Assembly (NCBI GenBank): GCA_014860745.1
Contig: JACZJC010000003.1
Coordinates: forward strand, 1-64,000
Origin: Anaerolineales bacterium
GTDB taxonomy: Bacteria > Chloroflexota > Anaerolineae > Anaerolineales > Villigracilaceae
Length of the DNA: 64,000 nt
Direction of reading: 5' to 3'
The first letter of the stretch is position 1, and each line of letters starts with the position of its first letter. The translations under genes and the position numbers were made by a program. The notes below the pieces were generated by a model. That model searched no databases and was not told the origin of the DNA. It worked only from the letters and a program-made list of their open reading frames with translations. Shown here one piece after another: positions 31,291 through 38,483 of the stretch.

Positions 31291-32238
31291 ATGCCCAAAC
31301 ATATCATTTTAGACTCCGACCCTGGCATCGACGACTCGCTGGCAATCTTGCTCGCTCTCGCCTCGCCGGAAATTGCCCTCGACGGAATCAGCACGATCCA
31401 CGGGAATGCGTCCACGGCGCAGGTGACGAGGAATGCGCTGGCGATTTTGGAACTTGCAAAAGCTGGGGATATTCCCGTTTACAAAGGCTGTGACCTGCCG
31501 CTGGTGAAAGAGTCTCTGCTCAGCCCGGAAACGCATGGAAACTCAGGCTTGGGCTATGCAAAACTGTCAGAACCACAAAGCAGGCCGCAGATTAAGCACG
31601 GATGCGATTTTCTCATCGAGAGCATCCTGTCTTCGCCGAATGAAATCACATTGGTGGCAATTGGTCCGTTGACGAATGTCGCCATGGCAATTCGCAAAGA
31701 ACCGCGCATCGTGGAAAAGGTGAAGGAAGTTTTCATCATGGGCGGGGCGATCCAGCATGCGGGTAACACCACCGCGCTGGCGGAGTTCAACACGTTTGTA
31801 GACCCGCACTCCGCGCACATCGTTTTTCATTCGGGCATGCCCATCACGCTTACGCCGCTGGACGTGACCTATCAATGTATTTTTTTGAAAGCGGATCTGG
31901 ACAGGCTGTTGAGAATCGATTCTCCGATCACCAAATTCATCGCGGACGCGACTCGCTTTTACATGGAGTTCCACGACGAATATCAAAAGATCGACGGCTG
32001 TGTGATCAACGACCCGATGACCCTGGCGTTGACCTTCATGCCGGAGATTTGCGATTATCAGGAGCTTGTGGTGGATGTGGATATTTCCACCGGCGTGGGG
32101 TTGGGCAATACCTTCGCGGATTTTTATAACTATGAAAAGAAAGCGCCGAACATGAAAGTGGCAATGGGCGTGCGCCCGCGCATGTTCATGGAGTTGTTTT
32201 TGGAGCGGATCGAAAAACTGGCAGAATCCCTTTCGTGA
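31291..32238 (+). CDS. nucleoside hydrolase 2 (IUNH family)
   Basis: A 315-residue paralogue of the preceding gene, with HIILDSDPGIDDSLAILLALASPEI, then EFNTFVDPHSAHIVFHSGMPITLTPLDVTYQ and DGCVINDPMTLALTF. Length is the family's norm (about 310). It starts with ATG 31291 after AGAGGAAAAAAGG. Two differing copies suggest split specificity, for example purine against pyrimidine nucleosides, which sequence alone does not settle. It is followed 65 nt later by the ECF S component. Confidence 0.92.
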   Translation: MPKHIILDSDPGIDDSLAILLALASPEIALDGISTIHGNASTAQVTRNALAILELAKAGDIPVYKGCDLPLVKESLLSPETHGNSGLGYAKLSEPQSRPQIKHGCDFLIESILSSPNEITLVAIGPLTNVAMAIRKEPRIVEKVKEVFIMGGAIQHAGNTTALAEFNTFVDPHSAHIVFHSGMPITLTPLDVTYQCIFLKADLDRLLRIDSPITKFIADATRFYMEFHDEYQKIDGCVINDPMTLALTFMPEICDYQELVVDVDISTGVGLGNTFADFYNYEKKAPNMKVAMGVRPRMFMELFLERIEKLAESLS

Positions 32239-32303
32239 CCAATGGAACTGAAAAGTGTTATTATAAACAGGTCGATCCAGTTCACATTTTTTCGGAGGAA
32301 ATC

Positions 32304-32993
32304 ATGTTAGAAAAGATCAAGAACAATTTCAATACCCAGACGTGGGTGCTCATCCCCATCGCCATCGCCATCAATATCGCCATCGGGCAGATTGTTGTGT
32401 TGTTGAAACTGCCTGTGTATCTTGATTCGATCGGCACCGTGTTGGTCGCTGCCCTGTGCGGGCCGTGGGCCGGCGCGTTGACCGGCTCCCTCTCCAATAT
32501 TATTTGGGGCCTGGCCGTGGACCCAAATGCCCTTCCCTGGTGGCCCGTGGCTGCGATGATCGGTTACATGGCCGGCCGGATGGCTCAATGGGGCTTCTTT
32601 AAGGAATGGTGGAAAGTGGTTGTCACCGGGTTCGTCGTTGCCATCACCGCCGCCATCGTTTCGACCCCGATCGCCGTGTATCTGTACGGCGGAATCACAG
32701 CCAGCGGTTCCTCTTTCATCACCGCCTATCTGATGCAGACCGGCACAGGCATGGTGCAGGCTGTCTTGAGCACCGGTTTCCTCGTTGAGCCTGTCGACAA
32801 GATCACTACCGCCATGCTCGCCTTCGCCATCGTCCTCGGCCTGCCCAAGCGTATGGTGGGTGGATATCCCAAGGCCAGCCAGGTGGAAGTCAGCAGCGGC
32901 GCGAACCAGACCCAATTGTATATCGCCATCGGCGTGGTTGTCCTGCTGGTGCTGTTCGCTGCGTTCATGCTCCGCAATATCCTTGGCGGATAG
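32304..32993 (+). CDS. ECF transporter S component (substrate-binding membrane subunit)
   Basis: A 229-residue membrane protein with about six TM helices. The pattern is that of an S component: IAINIAIGQIVVLLKLPVYLDSIGTVLVAALCGPWAGALTGSLSNIIWGL, then PVAAMIGYMAGRMAQWG and a C-terminal TM helix (TQLYIAIGVVVLLVLFAAFML) after a soluble linker. The extra last helix is unusual for S components. The start at 32304 follows CGGAGGAAATC. It lies between nucleoside hydrolases and EcfT/A/A, so a nucleoside or ribose-containing substrate is inferred. Confidence 0.82.
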   Translation: MLEKIKNNFNTQTWVLIPIAIAINIAIGQIVVLLKLPVYLDSIGTVLVAALCGPWAGALTGSLSNIIWGLAVDPNALPWWPVAAMIGYMAGRMAQWGFFKEWWKVVVTGFVVAITAAIVSTPIAVYLYGGITASGSSFITAYLMQTGTGMVQAVLSTGFLVEPVDKITTAMLAFAIVLGLPKRMVGGYPKASQVEVSSGANQTQLYIAIGVVVLLVLFAAFMLRNILGG

Positions 32994-32999
32994 AAAAGT

Positions 33000-33100
33000 G
33001 TGTCGTTGCGAGGAGCCCGTAGGGCGACGAAGCAATCCCCAACTATTAGAAGATTGCTTCGGGCCGCGAAAATCGCGCGGAACGCAATCGCAATGACATG
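33000..33100. repeat. palindromic dispersed repeat between ecfS and ecfT
   Basis: It runs from GTGTCGTTGCGAGGAGC through GACGAAGCAATCCCC and GATTGCTTCGGG to CGCAATGACATG. Same family as the copies at 20630 and 21043, but with its own arm sequence. Confidence 0.85.
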
Positions 33101-33161
33101 AAATAATGGAGGCCGGGCCGAAGGGCTCGGCCTCTTTTTTTGTCGTTTATAATCCATGCCT

Positions 33162-33941
33162 ATGCACGAGAGACTTTCCTTCCACATCAAAAGAGACAGC
33201 GTAATTCACCGCCTCAATCCACTGACAAAACTGGTTCTGATTCTCGCGTTGATTCTGATCGCGTTCACTTTTCCCTGGTATTGGGCTCCGCACTTCCTGC
33301 TTTTGCTGGCGATCATTCCACTTGGCATTCTGGGCAGGGTCTTTCCCGAATTCTTCAAAACCGCTACGCGTCTGATTCTGCCCGCCGCAAGTTTTCTTTT
33401 TCTCATGCAGGCATTCTTCCAACCGATTGGCGAGGATGTGATCTTTAAATTCTATTTTTTGGATATCACACAAGAAAGCCTGATGTTCGCGTTCCGCAAC
33501 GCCATGCGCGTCTTTGTGATGGTCTCGGCGTTCACGCTCTTTTTGCTGACCACACATCCCAGCGAATTGATGTCTGATCTCACGCGGCGCGGATTGCCTC
33601 CGCAATTTGCCTATGTCATTATCTCCACACTGCAAATTCTTCCGCAAATGCAAGCCAAGGCGCAGACCATCATCGCCGCGCAGCGTTCACGCGGGTTGGA
33701 TACTGAAAGTACATTCCTGAAACGCGCTGGCTCCGTCCTGCCGCTCGTCGGGCCGCTGGTGTTCGGGTCGCTGGTTGAAGTGGAGGAACGTGCCATCGCC
33801 ATCGAAGCGCGCGGCTTCACTTCCAAAAACGTCAAAACCTCCCTGTACGAAATCCCCGATCCATCTTTTGATAAATTTATTCGCTGGTCGCTTCTTGGGC
33901 TGGTCATTCTTTCCATTGCGGCAAACCTATGGCCTTCGTAA
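33162..33941 (+). CDS. ecfT: ECF transporter T component (EcfT)
   Basis: A 259-residue transmembrane scaffold joining the S component to the ATPases. It has LSFHIKRDSVIHRLNPLTKLVLILALILIAF (EcfT start), about five TM helices, and the two coupling-helix motifs AQRSRGLDT and AIEARGF that dock on the ATPases. ATG 33156 is also possible; 33162 is preferred because TATAAT (33148-33153) ends 8 nt before it and no Shine-Dalgarno exists. It overlaps the next gene by 13 nt. Confidence 0.9.
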   Translation: MHERLSFHIKRDSVIHRLNPLTKLVLILALILIAFTFPWYWAPHFLLLLAIIPLGILGRVFPEFFKTATRLILPAASFLFLMQAFFQPIGEDVIFKFYFLDITQESLMFAFRNAMRVFVMVSAFTLFLLTTHPSELMSDLTRRGLPPQFAYVIISTLQILPQMQAKAQTIIAAQRSRGLDTESTFLKRAGSVLPLVGPLVFGSLVEVEERAIAIEARGFTSKNVKTSLYEIPDPSFDKFIRWSLLGLVILSIAANLWPS

Positions 33942-34825
33942 ACCTTCAAAACGTCACCTACCAATATCCGCTCACGAAAACACCTGCGTTGCAAAATATT
34001 AACTTGCAGGTGGATGAAGGTGAGTTCGTTGCAGTCGTCGGGCCGAACGGCGCGGGCAAATCCACATTGTGCTATGCGCTTGCGGGATTTGTTCCGCACT
34101 TTTTCAAAGGCGAAATTTCAGGCACAATCGAAGTGGCGGGCAAAGAATCGAGCAAGTCCACGCTCGATGAATGGGTCTTGAATGTTGGCCTCGCGTTTCA
34201 AAATCCCTTCAACCAGATTTCTGGCGCGAAATACACCGTCTTCGAAGAGATCGCTTTCGGATTGGAAAACATAGGCGTCCCTCGCGAGGAAATGAAAAGC
34301 CGCGTGGAGGATGCCATGGCCCTGACAGGCATCCGCGATTTGGCGGACCGCTCGCCTTATTCCCTCTCCGGTGGACAACAACAACGCGTCGCTCTGACCT
34401 CGATCCTGGTCATGCGACCCAGGCTGCTCGTTCTCGACGAACCGACCTCGCAAATGGACCCCATCGGCACGCGCGAAGTCTTCGGCACCATCCGCAAAAT
34501 GGCCGAAGACGGAATGACCGTCGTGCTCGTGGAACACAAAATGGAATGGATTGCGCAATTTGCAGACCGAGTAGTTGCGCTGAAAGATGGAAGCATTCTG
34601 CTCGAAGGCAAACCGGGCGAAGTGCTCACATCCGATTTGCTGGCCGAAAATGGATTTGGCAGTTCGCGTTACACGTCCACGGCAAGGGAGGCGAAGAAAC
34701 GCGGATTGTGGAGGAAGGAAAATTTACCCGTCACGTTGGATGAGGCGGTGGAAGGATTTGCCCTCACCCTCCCCTTTTCATCCCCGAAGGGGGCTCCAAG
34801 AGGGAGAGGGGAAAGCGGAAAATGA
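33929..34825 (+). CDS. ecfA1: ECF transporter ATPase 1 (EcfA)
   Basis: A 298-residue ABC ATPase with intact motifs: Walker A VVGPNGAGKSTLCYAL, Q-loop LAFQNPFNQISG, signature SLSGGQQQRVAL, Walker B LLVLDEPTSQMD and H-loop VLVEHKMEWI. About 22 C-terminal residues (ALTLPFSSPKGAPRGRGESGK) come from a CCCTCACCCT...GGGAGAGGGG palindrome (34761-34811) rather than family sequence. The stop overlaps the ATG of the second ATPase as ATGA, so the repeat also lies on the coupling junction. Confidence 0.93.
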   Translation: MAFVNLQNVTYQYPLTKTPALQNINLQVDEGEFVAVVGPNGAGKSTLCYALAGFVPHFFKGEISGTIEVAGKESSKSTLDEWVLNVGLAFQNPFNQISGAKYTVFEEIAFGLENIGVPREEMKSRVEDAMALTGIRDLADRSPYSLSGGQQQRVALTSILVMRPRLLVLDEPTSQMDPIGTREVFGTIRKMAEDGMTVVLVEHKMEWIAQFADRVVALKDGSILLEGKPGEVLTSDLLAENGFGSSRYTSTAREAKKRGLWRKENLPVTLDEAVEGFALTLPFSSPKGAPRGRGESGK

Positions 34826-35616
34826 AAATCGAAATCAAAGACCTTCGTTTTACTTTTCCCACAGGCCTCGAAGCCCTGAAAGGAATCTCCCTTACCATCG
34901 AAGCGGGCGAGCAGGTTGCCATTGTCGGGCAGAATGGCGCGGGGAAGACTACCCTCGTGAGACACTTCAACGGGTTGTTGCAGCCAGCTTCCGGGTCCGT
35001 TATGATCGGGGATTGGGATGTAAAGAAATATTCGGTGGCAAAGCTCGCGACGCGAGTCGGGTACGTTTTTCAAAACCCCGATGAGCAATTGTTCTCGCGG
35101 GATGTCCTCACCGAGGTCACATTTGGGCCAAAGAATTTAGGCTATGCAAAAGAGAAAATCGATGAACTGGTCCAGCGGGCTTTGTCGCTGACGGAACTGA
35201 ATGACAAGACCGAGACCAATCCCTACGACCTATCGCCGACGTGGCGCAAGATGGTGGCGCTGGCGTCCATCATTGCGATGGATACGCCGATTGTGATTTT
35301 CGATGAACCTACTACGGGGCAGGACGCCCTCAACGTGGCGCGAATCGCGAATGCGATCTCCGAGCTGCGTATGGAAGGTAAAACCGTCATCACCATCACG
35401 CATGATATCGATTTCTGCGCCGAAAATTTCGACCGCGTGATCGCTCTCTCGAATGGACAGGTCTTGCTCGACGGCCCGGCGCGGGAAATATTGGGTCAGG
35501 ACGAAGTCCTCGCTCAAACGTATGTTGACCCACCGCAGTTGACAAGGCTGGGGAAGAGATTAGGGCTGAAAGAGACGGTGCGGAATCAGGAGGAATTTTT
35601 GAAGGCAATCACGTAG
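34822..35616 (+). CDS. ecfA2: ECF transporter ATPase 2 with degenerate ABC signature
   Basis: A 264-residue ABC ATPase, partner of EcfA1. Walker A is VGQNGAGKTTLVRHF, Q-loop YVFQNPDEQLFS, Walker B IVIFDEPTTGQD, H-loop ITITHDIDF. The signature that should read LSGGQ is LSPTWRKMVAL, so one of the two composite ATP sites of the heterodimer lacks a normal C-loop. This implies one active and one weakened site. It ends the S-T-A1-A2 run. The stop is followed at once by a GTAGGGACAGGG hairpin. Confidence 0.92.
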   Translation: MKIEIKDLRFTFPTGLEALKGISLTIEAGEQVAIVGQNGAGKTTLVRHFNGLLQPASGSVMIGDWDVKKYSVAKLATRVGYVFQNPDEQLFSRDVLTEVTFGPKNLGYAKEKIDELVQRALSLTELNDKTETNPYDLSPTWRKMVALASIIAMDTPIVIFDEPTTGQDALNVARIANAISELRMEGKTVITITHDIDFCAENFDRVIALSNGQVLLDGPAREILGQDEVLAQTYVDPPQLTRLGKRLGLKETVRNQEEFLKAIT

Positions 35617-35672
35617 GGACAGGGCTTGCCCCTGTCCAATTGGTTTTCAAAACAAGGGCGACCTCGAGGGTC
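35612..35672. repeat. hairpin repeats after ecfA2
   Basis: GTAGGGACAGGGCTTG/CCCCTGTCC (35614-35639), followed by AGGGCGACC/GGTCGCCCCTACG (about 35654-35684). The first matches the copy at 21743. They may act as a terminator zone between convergent genes. Confidence 0.65.
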
Positions 35673-35676
35673 GCCC

Positions 35677-36075
35677 CTACGTTTTGTGGACCACCAATTC
35701 CTCATACCCCGAATCGTTTTCCAATAATTCCCGCTTGTAAATCACATCTTCAAATTCTGCGATGACGATCTCTGCCGTGGTGTAGACCTTGCAGCCGCTG
35801 ACGAGATGTCCGCCGCTGGTGGCGCCGTCTCCATCAGAAATCGCCATGTGGATGTGCAAGCCGTTAACCGAAACCGTACCCGTCATGGAGACAATCTCGT
35901 AGTGGCCTTCGTATTCATTGTAATCACTGCGATTTGCGAGCCGCAGGGTGGCGTGGGTCAGGCTGCCCACTGAGCTAAGCACGCAGCCAGCCTGAATATG
36001 ATTTTGTTTTACGAACTCTTCAATCGAGTCGAATAAATCATCCATGGGCTTTAGGCGAAAGGTATGGGTTTTCAT
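35677..36075 (-). CDS. PPC/DUF296 domain protein
   Basis: A 132-residue single PPC (DUF296) domain. It has VLSSVGSLTHATLRLAN, LHIHMAISDGDGATSGGHLVSGCKVYTTAEIVIAEF with the signature GGHLxxG and conserved histidines, and a C-terminal YKRELLENDSGYEELVV. In plants the domain is fused to AT-hooks; bacterial stand-alone versions form trimers of unknown role. No AT-hook is present. It converges on ecfA2, downstream of the PAP2 operon terminator. Confidence 0.88.
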   Translation of the reverse strand: MKTHTFRLKPMDDLFDSIEEFVKQNHIQAGCVLSSVGSLTHATLRLANRSDYNEYEGHYEIVSMTGTVSVNGLHIHMAISDGDGATSGGHLVSGCKVYTTAEIVIAEFEDVIYKRELLENDSGYEELVVHKT

Positions 36076-36094
36076 TTCAGCCTCTCTTTATTGA

Positions 36095-36131
36095 AAATAA
36101 AAAAGACATGGAATTCACATCCATGTCTTTT
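36095..36131 (-). terminator. rho-independent terminator after the PAP2 operon
   Basis: On the minus strand AAAAGACATGG pairs with CCATGTCTTTT around a 9-nt loop, followed by TTATTTTC. It lies 13 nt beyond the PAP2 stop. Confidence 0.82.
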
Positions 36132-36143
36132 CAAGGTTCGATT

Positions 36144-36704
36144 TTACCAAAGGGGGAAATTTGTCAAGGAAGTGAACCAATCCACCATGGGCTGGTAGAT
36201 CTGCAAACCAATCACACCGACGATGACCCCTAAAAGCGCGCCTGCGACCACATCTGAAAGATAGTGCACGCCCATGGATACGCGCGCCAAAGCCACCAGC
36301 GGCGCCCACACCCAAAGAGCAGCAGCAAGCCAGGGCGGGGCAAGAGCCGTGCCAACTACAGCGATCAGAAAGGAGCGGGCGGCGTGCCCGGATGGAAAGG
36401 AATGCGGATCGGTGTTGCGATATATCCCGCCCCACTCGCCTTCGGGCCGTTTCCTGCGGACGAGAAATTTGATCGCAAGTACCACGCCGGCCAATCCGAG
36501 AATGCCGAAGAATTCAACCACTTCCCATTGCTTCCAGAGTGCGTTGCTGAAGAACCAAAAGATGATGAGCGCCGCAAACCAGAACCAGGAGTCGCCGGAG
36601 TGGGCGAGGAAGGCGGAGAGGTTCCGCAAAAAACCCGGCTTTTCAGCCACACGCAATTGACTGGAGAGTCGGGCATCGAGCTCGAGGATGGAACGAAGGC
36701 TCAT
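36144..36704 (-). CDS. PAP2-family lipid phosphatase
   Basis: A 186-residue membrane phosphatase with the three PAP2 motifs in order: KFLVRRKRPEG (KxxxxxxRP), SFPSGHAARSF (PSGH) and ARVSMGVHYLSDVVAG (SRxxxxxHxxxD, with A-R for S-R). About five TM helices surround them. It is likely to dephosphorylate undecaprenyl-pyrophosphate or phosphatidate. The ATG at 36704 overlaps the stop of the nucleotidyltransferase gene (ATGA); the longer upstream frame is a shadow. Last gene of its operon. Confidence 0.88.
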   Translation of the reverse strand: MSLRSILELDARLSSQLRVAEKPGFLRNLSAFLAHSGDSWFWFAALIIFWFFSNALWKQWEVVEFFGILGLAGVVLAIKFLVRRKRPEGEWGGIYRNTDPHSFPSGHAARSFLIAVVGTALAPPWLAAALWVWAPLVALARVSMGVHYLSDVVAGALLGVIVGVIGLQIYQPMVDWFTSLTNFPLW

Positions 36705-37531
36705 TTTTTCTTGGCCTTCGCTTTGGCTTTTGTTTTTGGCGCGGATTTTTTTGCGGGTTTCTGCTGCCGGCGCGTCATATCCTCGCGCATGATTTCCAAT
36801 TGATGCGGCTTGTCCACATCCATGCACGGTTCGGCGCGATCCCAGACCAGGACGCGGCCCTTGATGCCGATTCGCTGGGAGGCACGTTCCACCAATCCTT
36901 GAAGGGTAAACTGGCGCGTGAATAATTGGAAGAGCGTATCCAGCCCAATGACCGCCGCTTGACGCAGGGGACTCTTGCGGTTGCCAATCAATTGCTCCCA
37001 GGTGTCGAGGTGGTCGGTAGCCATACTGACGTGGATGACATTGATATCCGCGCCGCACAGTTCCATATCTTTGAGTTTGGTGTAGGTACGATTGGAGGTC
37101 GGGTAACGAGCGTCCATCACTTCGCGCGGACAGATACCGTAGTACAGATCGTCTTTTGTTTCCATGCAGGTTTTCAGCAGCCAATCCACCATGTCCGCTT
37201 TGAGGGCGGGGATGTCGGCGGAGACTACCAGCACGTATTCGTTCTTTTTGTTCAATTCAAGGGCTTTGTTCACGCCGGCCACGATATTTGCCAGCATGCG
37301 TCCCTGGTTGGAGATATAGTACAGGGGTTTTTTGCAGGTCAAGCCGCTTTTTGGCGAAAGCCCAATGACGATGACGTTATCCACTTTTTTGGAATCGCCC
37401 AGCGCATCCAAAACCCATTGCACCATCGGTTTGCCCGCAACGTCAATCAAGGCTTTTGAATCGCCATTGGAGTAGGTGTATAAGGGGTCGCCGGGCTGTG
37501 GAATTCCGCCGGCAGTTACAATGGCATCCAT
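36701..37531 (-). CDS. MobA-like NTP transferase domain protein
   Basis: A 276-residue GT-A fold nucleotidyltransferase: DAIVTAGGIPQPGDPLYTYSNGDSKALIDVAGKPMVQWVLDAL (nucleotide loop and the activating Lys), then YVLVVSADIPALKADMVDWLL with the metal-binding D in SADIP. The end is a lysine/alanine-rich tail (KPAKKSAPKTKAKAKAKKK) that is probably disordered and nucleic-acid- or membrane-binding. The sugar, cofactor or lipid substrate is unknown. It stands 3 nt after the quinate-dehydrogenase-like gene and overlaps PAP2, suggesting a shared polyprenyl or sugar pathway. Confidence 0.82.
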   Translation of the reverse strand: MDAIVTAGGIPQPGDPLYTYSNGDSKALIDVAGKPMVQWVLDALGDSKKVDNVIVIGLSPKSGLTCKKPLYYISNQGRMLANIVAGVNKALELNKKNEYVLVVSADIPALKADMVDWLLKTCMETKDDLYYGICPREVMDARYPTSNRTYTKLKDMELCGADINVIHVSMATDHLDTWEQLIGNRKSPLRQAAVIGLDTLFQLFTRQFTLQGLVERASQRIGIKGRVLVWDRAEPCMDVDKPHQLEIMREDMTRRQQKPAKKSAPKTKAKAKAKKK

Positions 37532-37534
37532 AAT

Positions 37535-38440
37535 TTAATTCAACTCCTGCAATTGTGGCTCGAAGCCAAGTTTGTCGAGCAGTTCGGTTAATTCAGGCCA
37601 GGTGAGAGGGCGTCCCTTGCCGGAGACGGCCACGAGAGCGGCTTCCATCATGTTCGTTCCAAAGGAACGGCCTTCCATCACCGGCGTTGTAGTGACGAGG
37701 TATTTCACGCCCGCTTTTTTAAATTGAGCCACATCTTCGGGGGTGGTGGTGTTGGTGACGATCACCTTGCCTGTCAGGTCATCGGGCATGAAGCGTTTGA
37801 TGTAGTGGCAGTCGCCTGCGATGACGGTTGCCCACGCATAATATTTTCCAAACTTGGGTGTGCGCTTCTCCTGCTTTTCGCCGGTGGGATAAATCCATTC
37901 AAAGGGCAGGCGGAATGCGATCGGCAGCATCAATGCGGCCACTGTCTTAAGCTGGCTGAGCTTATGAAGGGCAATCGGAATATCCAGCCCAAACATCAAG
38001 TCGCCGAAGATGGTTTCATAGCCGGCATCGGCAAAGGCCTGAGAGAGACCCCAGCGGTCAACGCCTACGGCAACAAGCACCTTGCGTCCGCGCGAGTTTA
38101 TATAATCGCCAATTTTCTTATCTAAAAATGCCGCAGCTTTATTTTCAAGGGTGTTCTTTAATCCGCCGCCATCCACCAGGGGAGTCTTTTTTACATAGCG
38201 CACCATGGGTGTTACAGAATGCAGGGTATACCATTTCCCATCGACGATGGCGCCTAAATCTGCGCCGCCGACTCCAAATGCATCCACTGTTCCATCGAGT
38301 TCCTTGAATTTCAAGGCTGCGGCTTCCATATCGCCGTCCGTGCCGATACGTTCGATGCTGACTTTTTCGCCGAGCAAGGTCACTTCCACAGCCTTGTTAC
38401 GTTTCGACGAACCGATACTGATGCTAACCGCACGTTTCAT
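37535..38440 (-). CDS. conserved protein annotated elsewhere as quinate 5-dehydrogenase-like
   Basis: A 301-residue protein. It starts RAVSISIGSSKRNKAVEVTLLGEKVSIERIGTDGDMEAAALKFKEL, a pattern seen in a Chloroflexota/Firmicutes family usually called quinate 5-dehydrogenase. A GGADL segment, GRKVLVAVGVDRWGLSQAF and KVIVTNTTTPEDVAQFKKAGVKYLVTTTP follow. The fold looks alpha/beta, but no clear dinucleotide-binding GxGxxG is visible, so the enzyme name is doubtful. GAGGAGG precedes the ATG. It lies in an operon with a sensor kinase and the NTP transferase. Confidence 0.7.
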   Translation of the reverse strand: MKRAVSISIGSSKRNKAVEVTLLGEKVSIERIGTDGDMEAAALKFKELDGTVDAFGVGGADLGAIVDGKWYTLHSVTPMVRYVKKTPLVDGGGLKNTLENKAAAFLDKKIGDYINSRGRKVLVAVGVDRWGLSQAFADAGYETIFGDLMFGLDIPIALHKLSQLKTVAALMLPIAFRLPFEWIYPTGEKQEKRTPKFGKYYAWATVIAGDCHYIKRFMPDDLTGKVIVTNTTTPEDVAQFKKAGVKYLVTTTPVMEGRSFGTNMMEAALVAVSGKGRPLTWPELTELLDKLGFEPQLQELN

Positions 38441-38483
38441 AAAGAATCCTCCTCGGGTGAGATGATGCCAGTTATATCACGAA

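Noticed and set aside
36705-37184. Long N-terminal extension of the PAP2 protein
   Set aside because: It overlaps the NTP transferase gene in another frame and is compositionally arbitrary; the ATGA start at 36704 fits the PAP2 family length.
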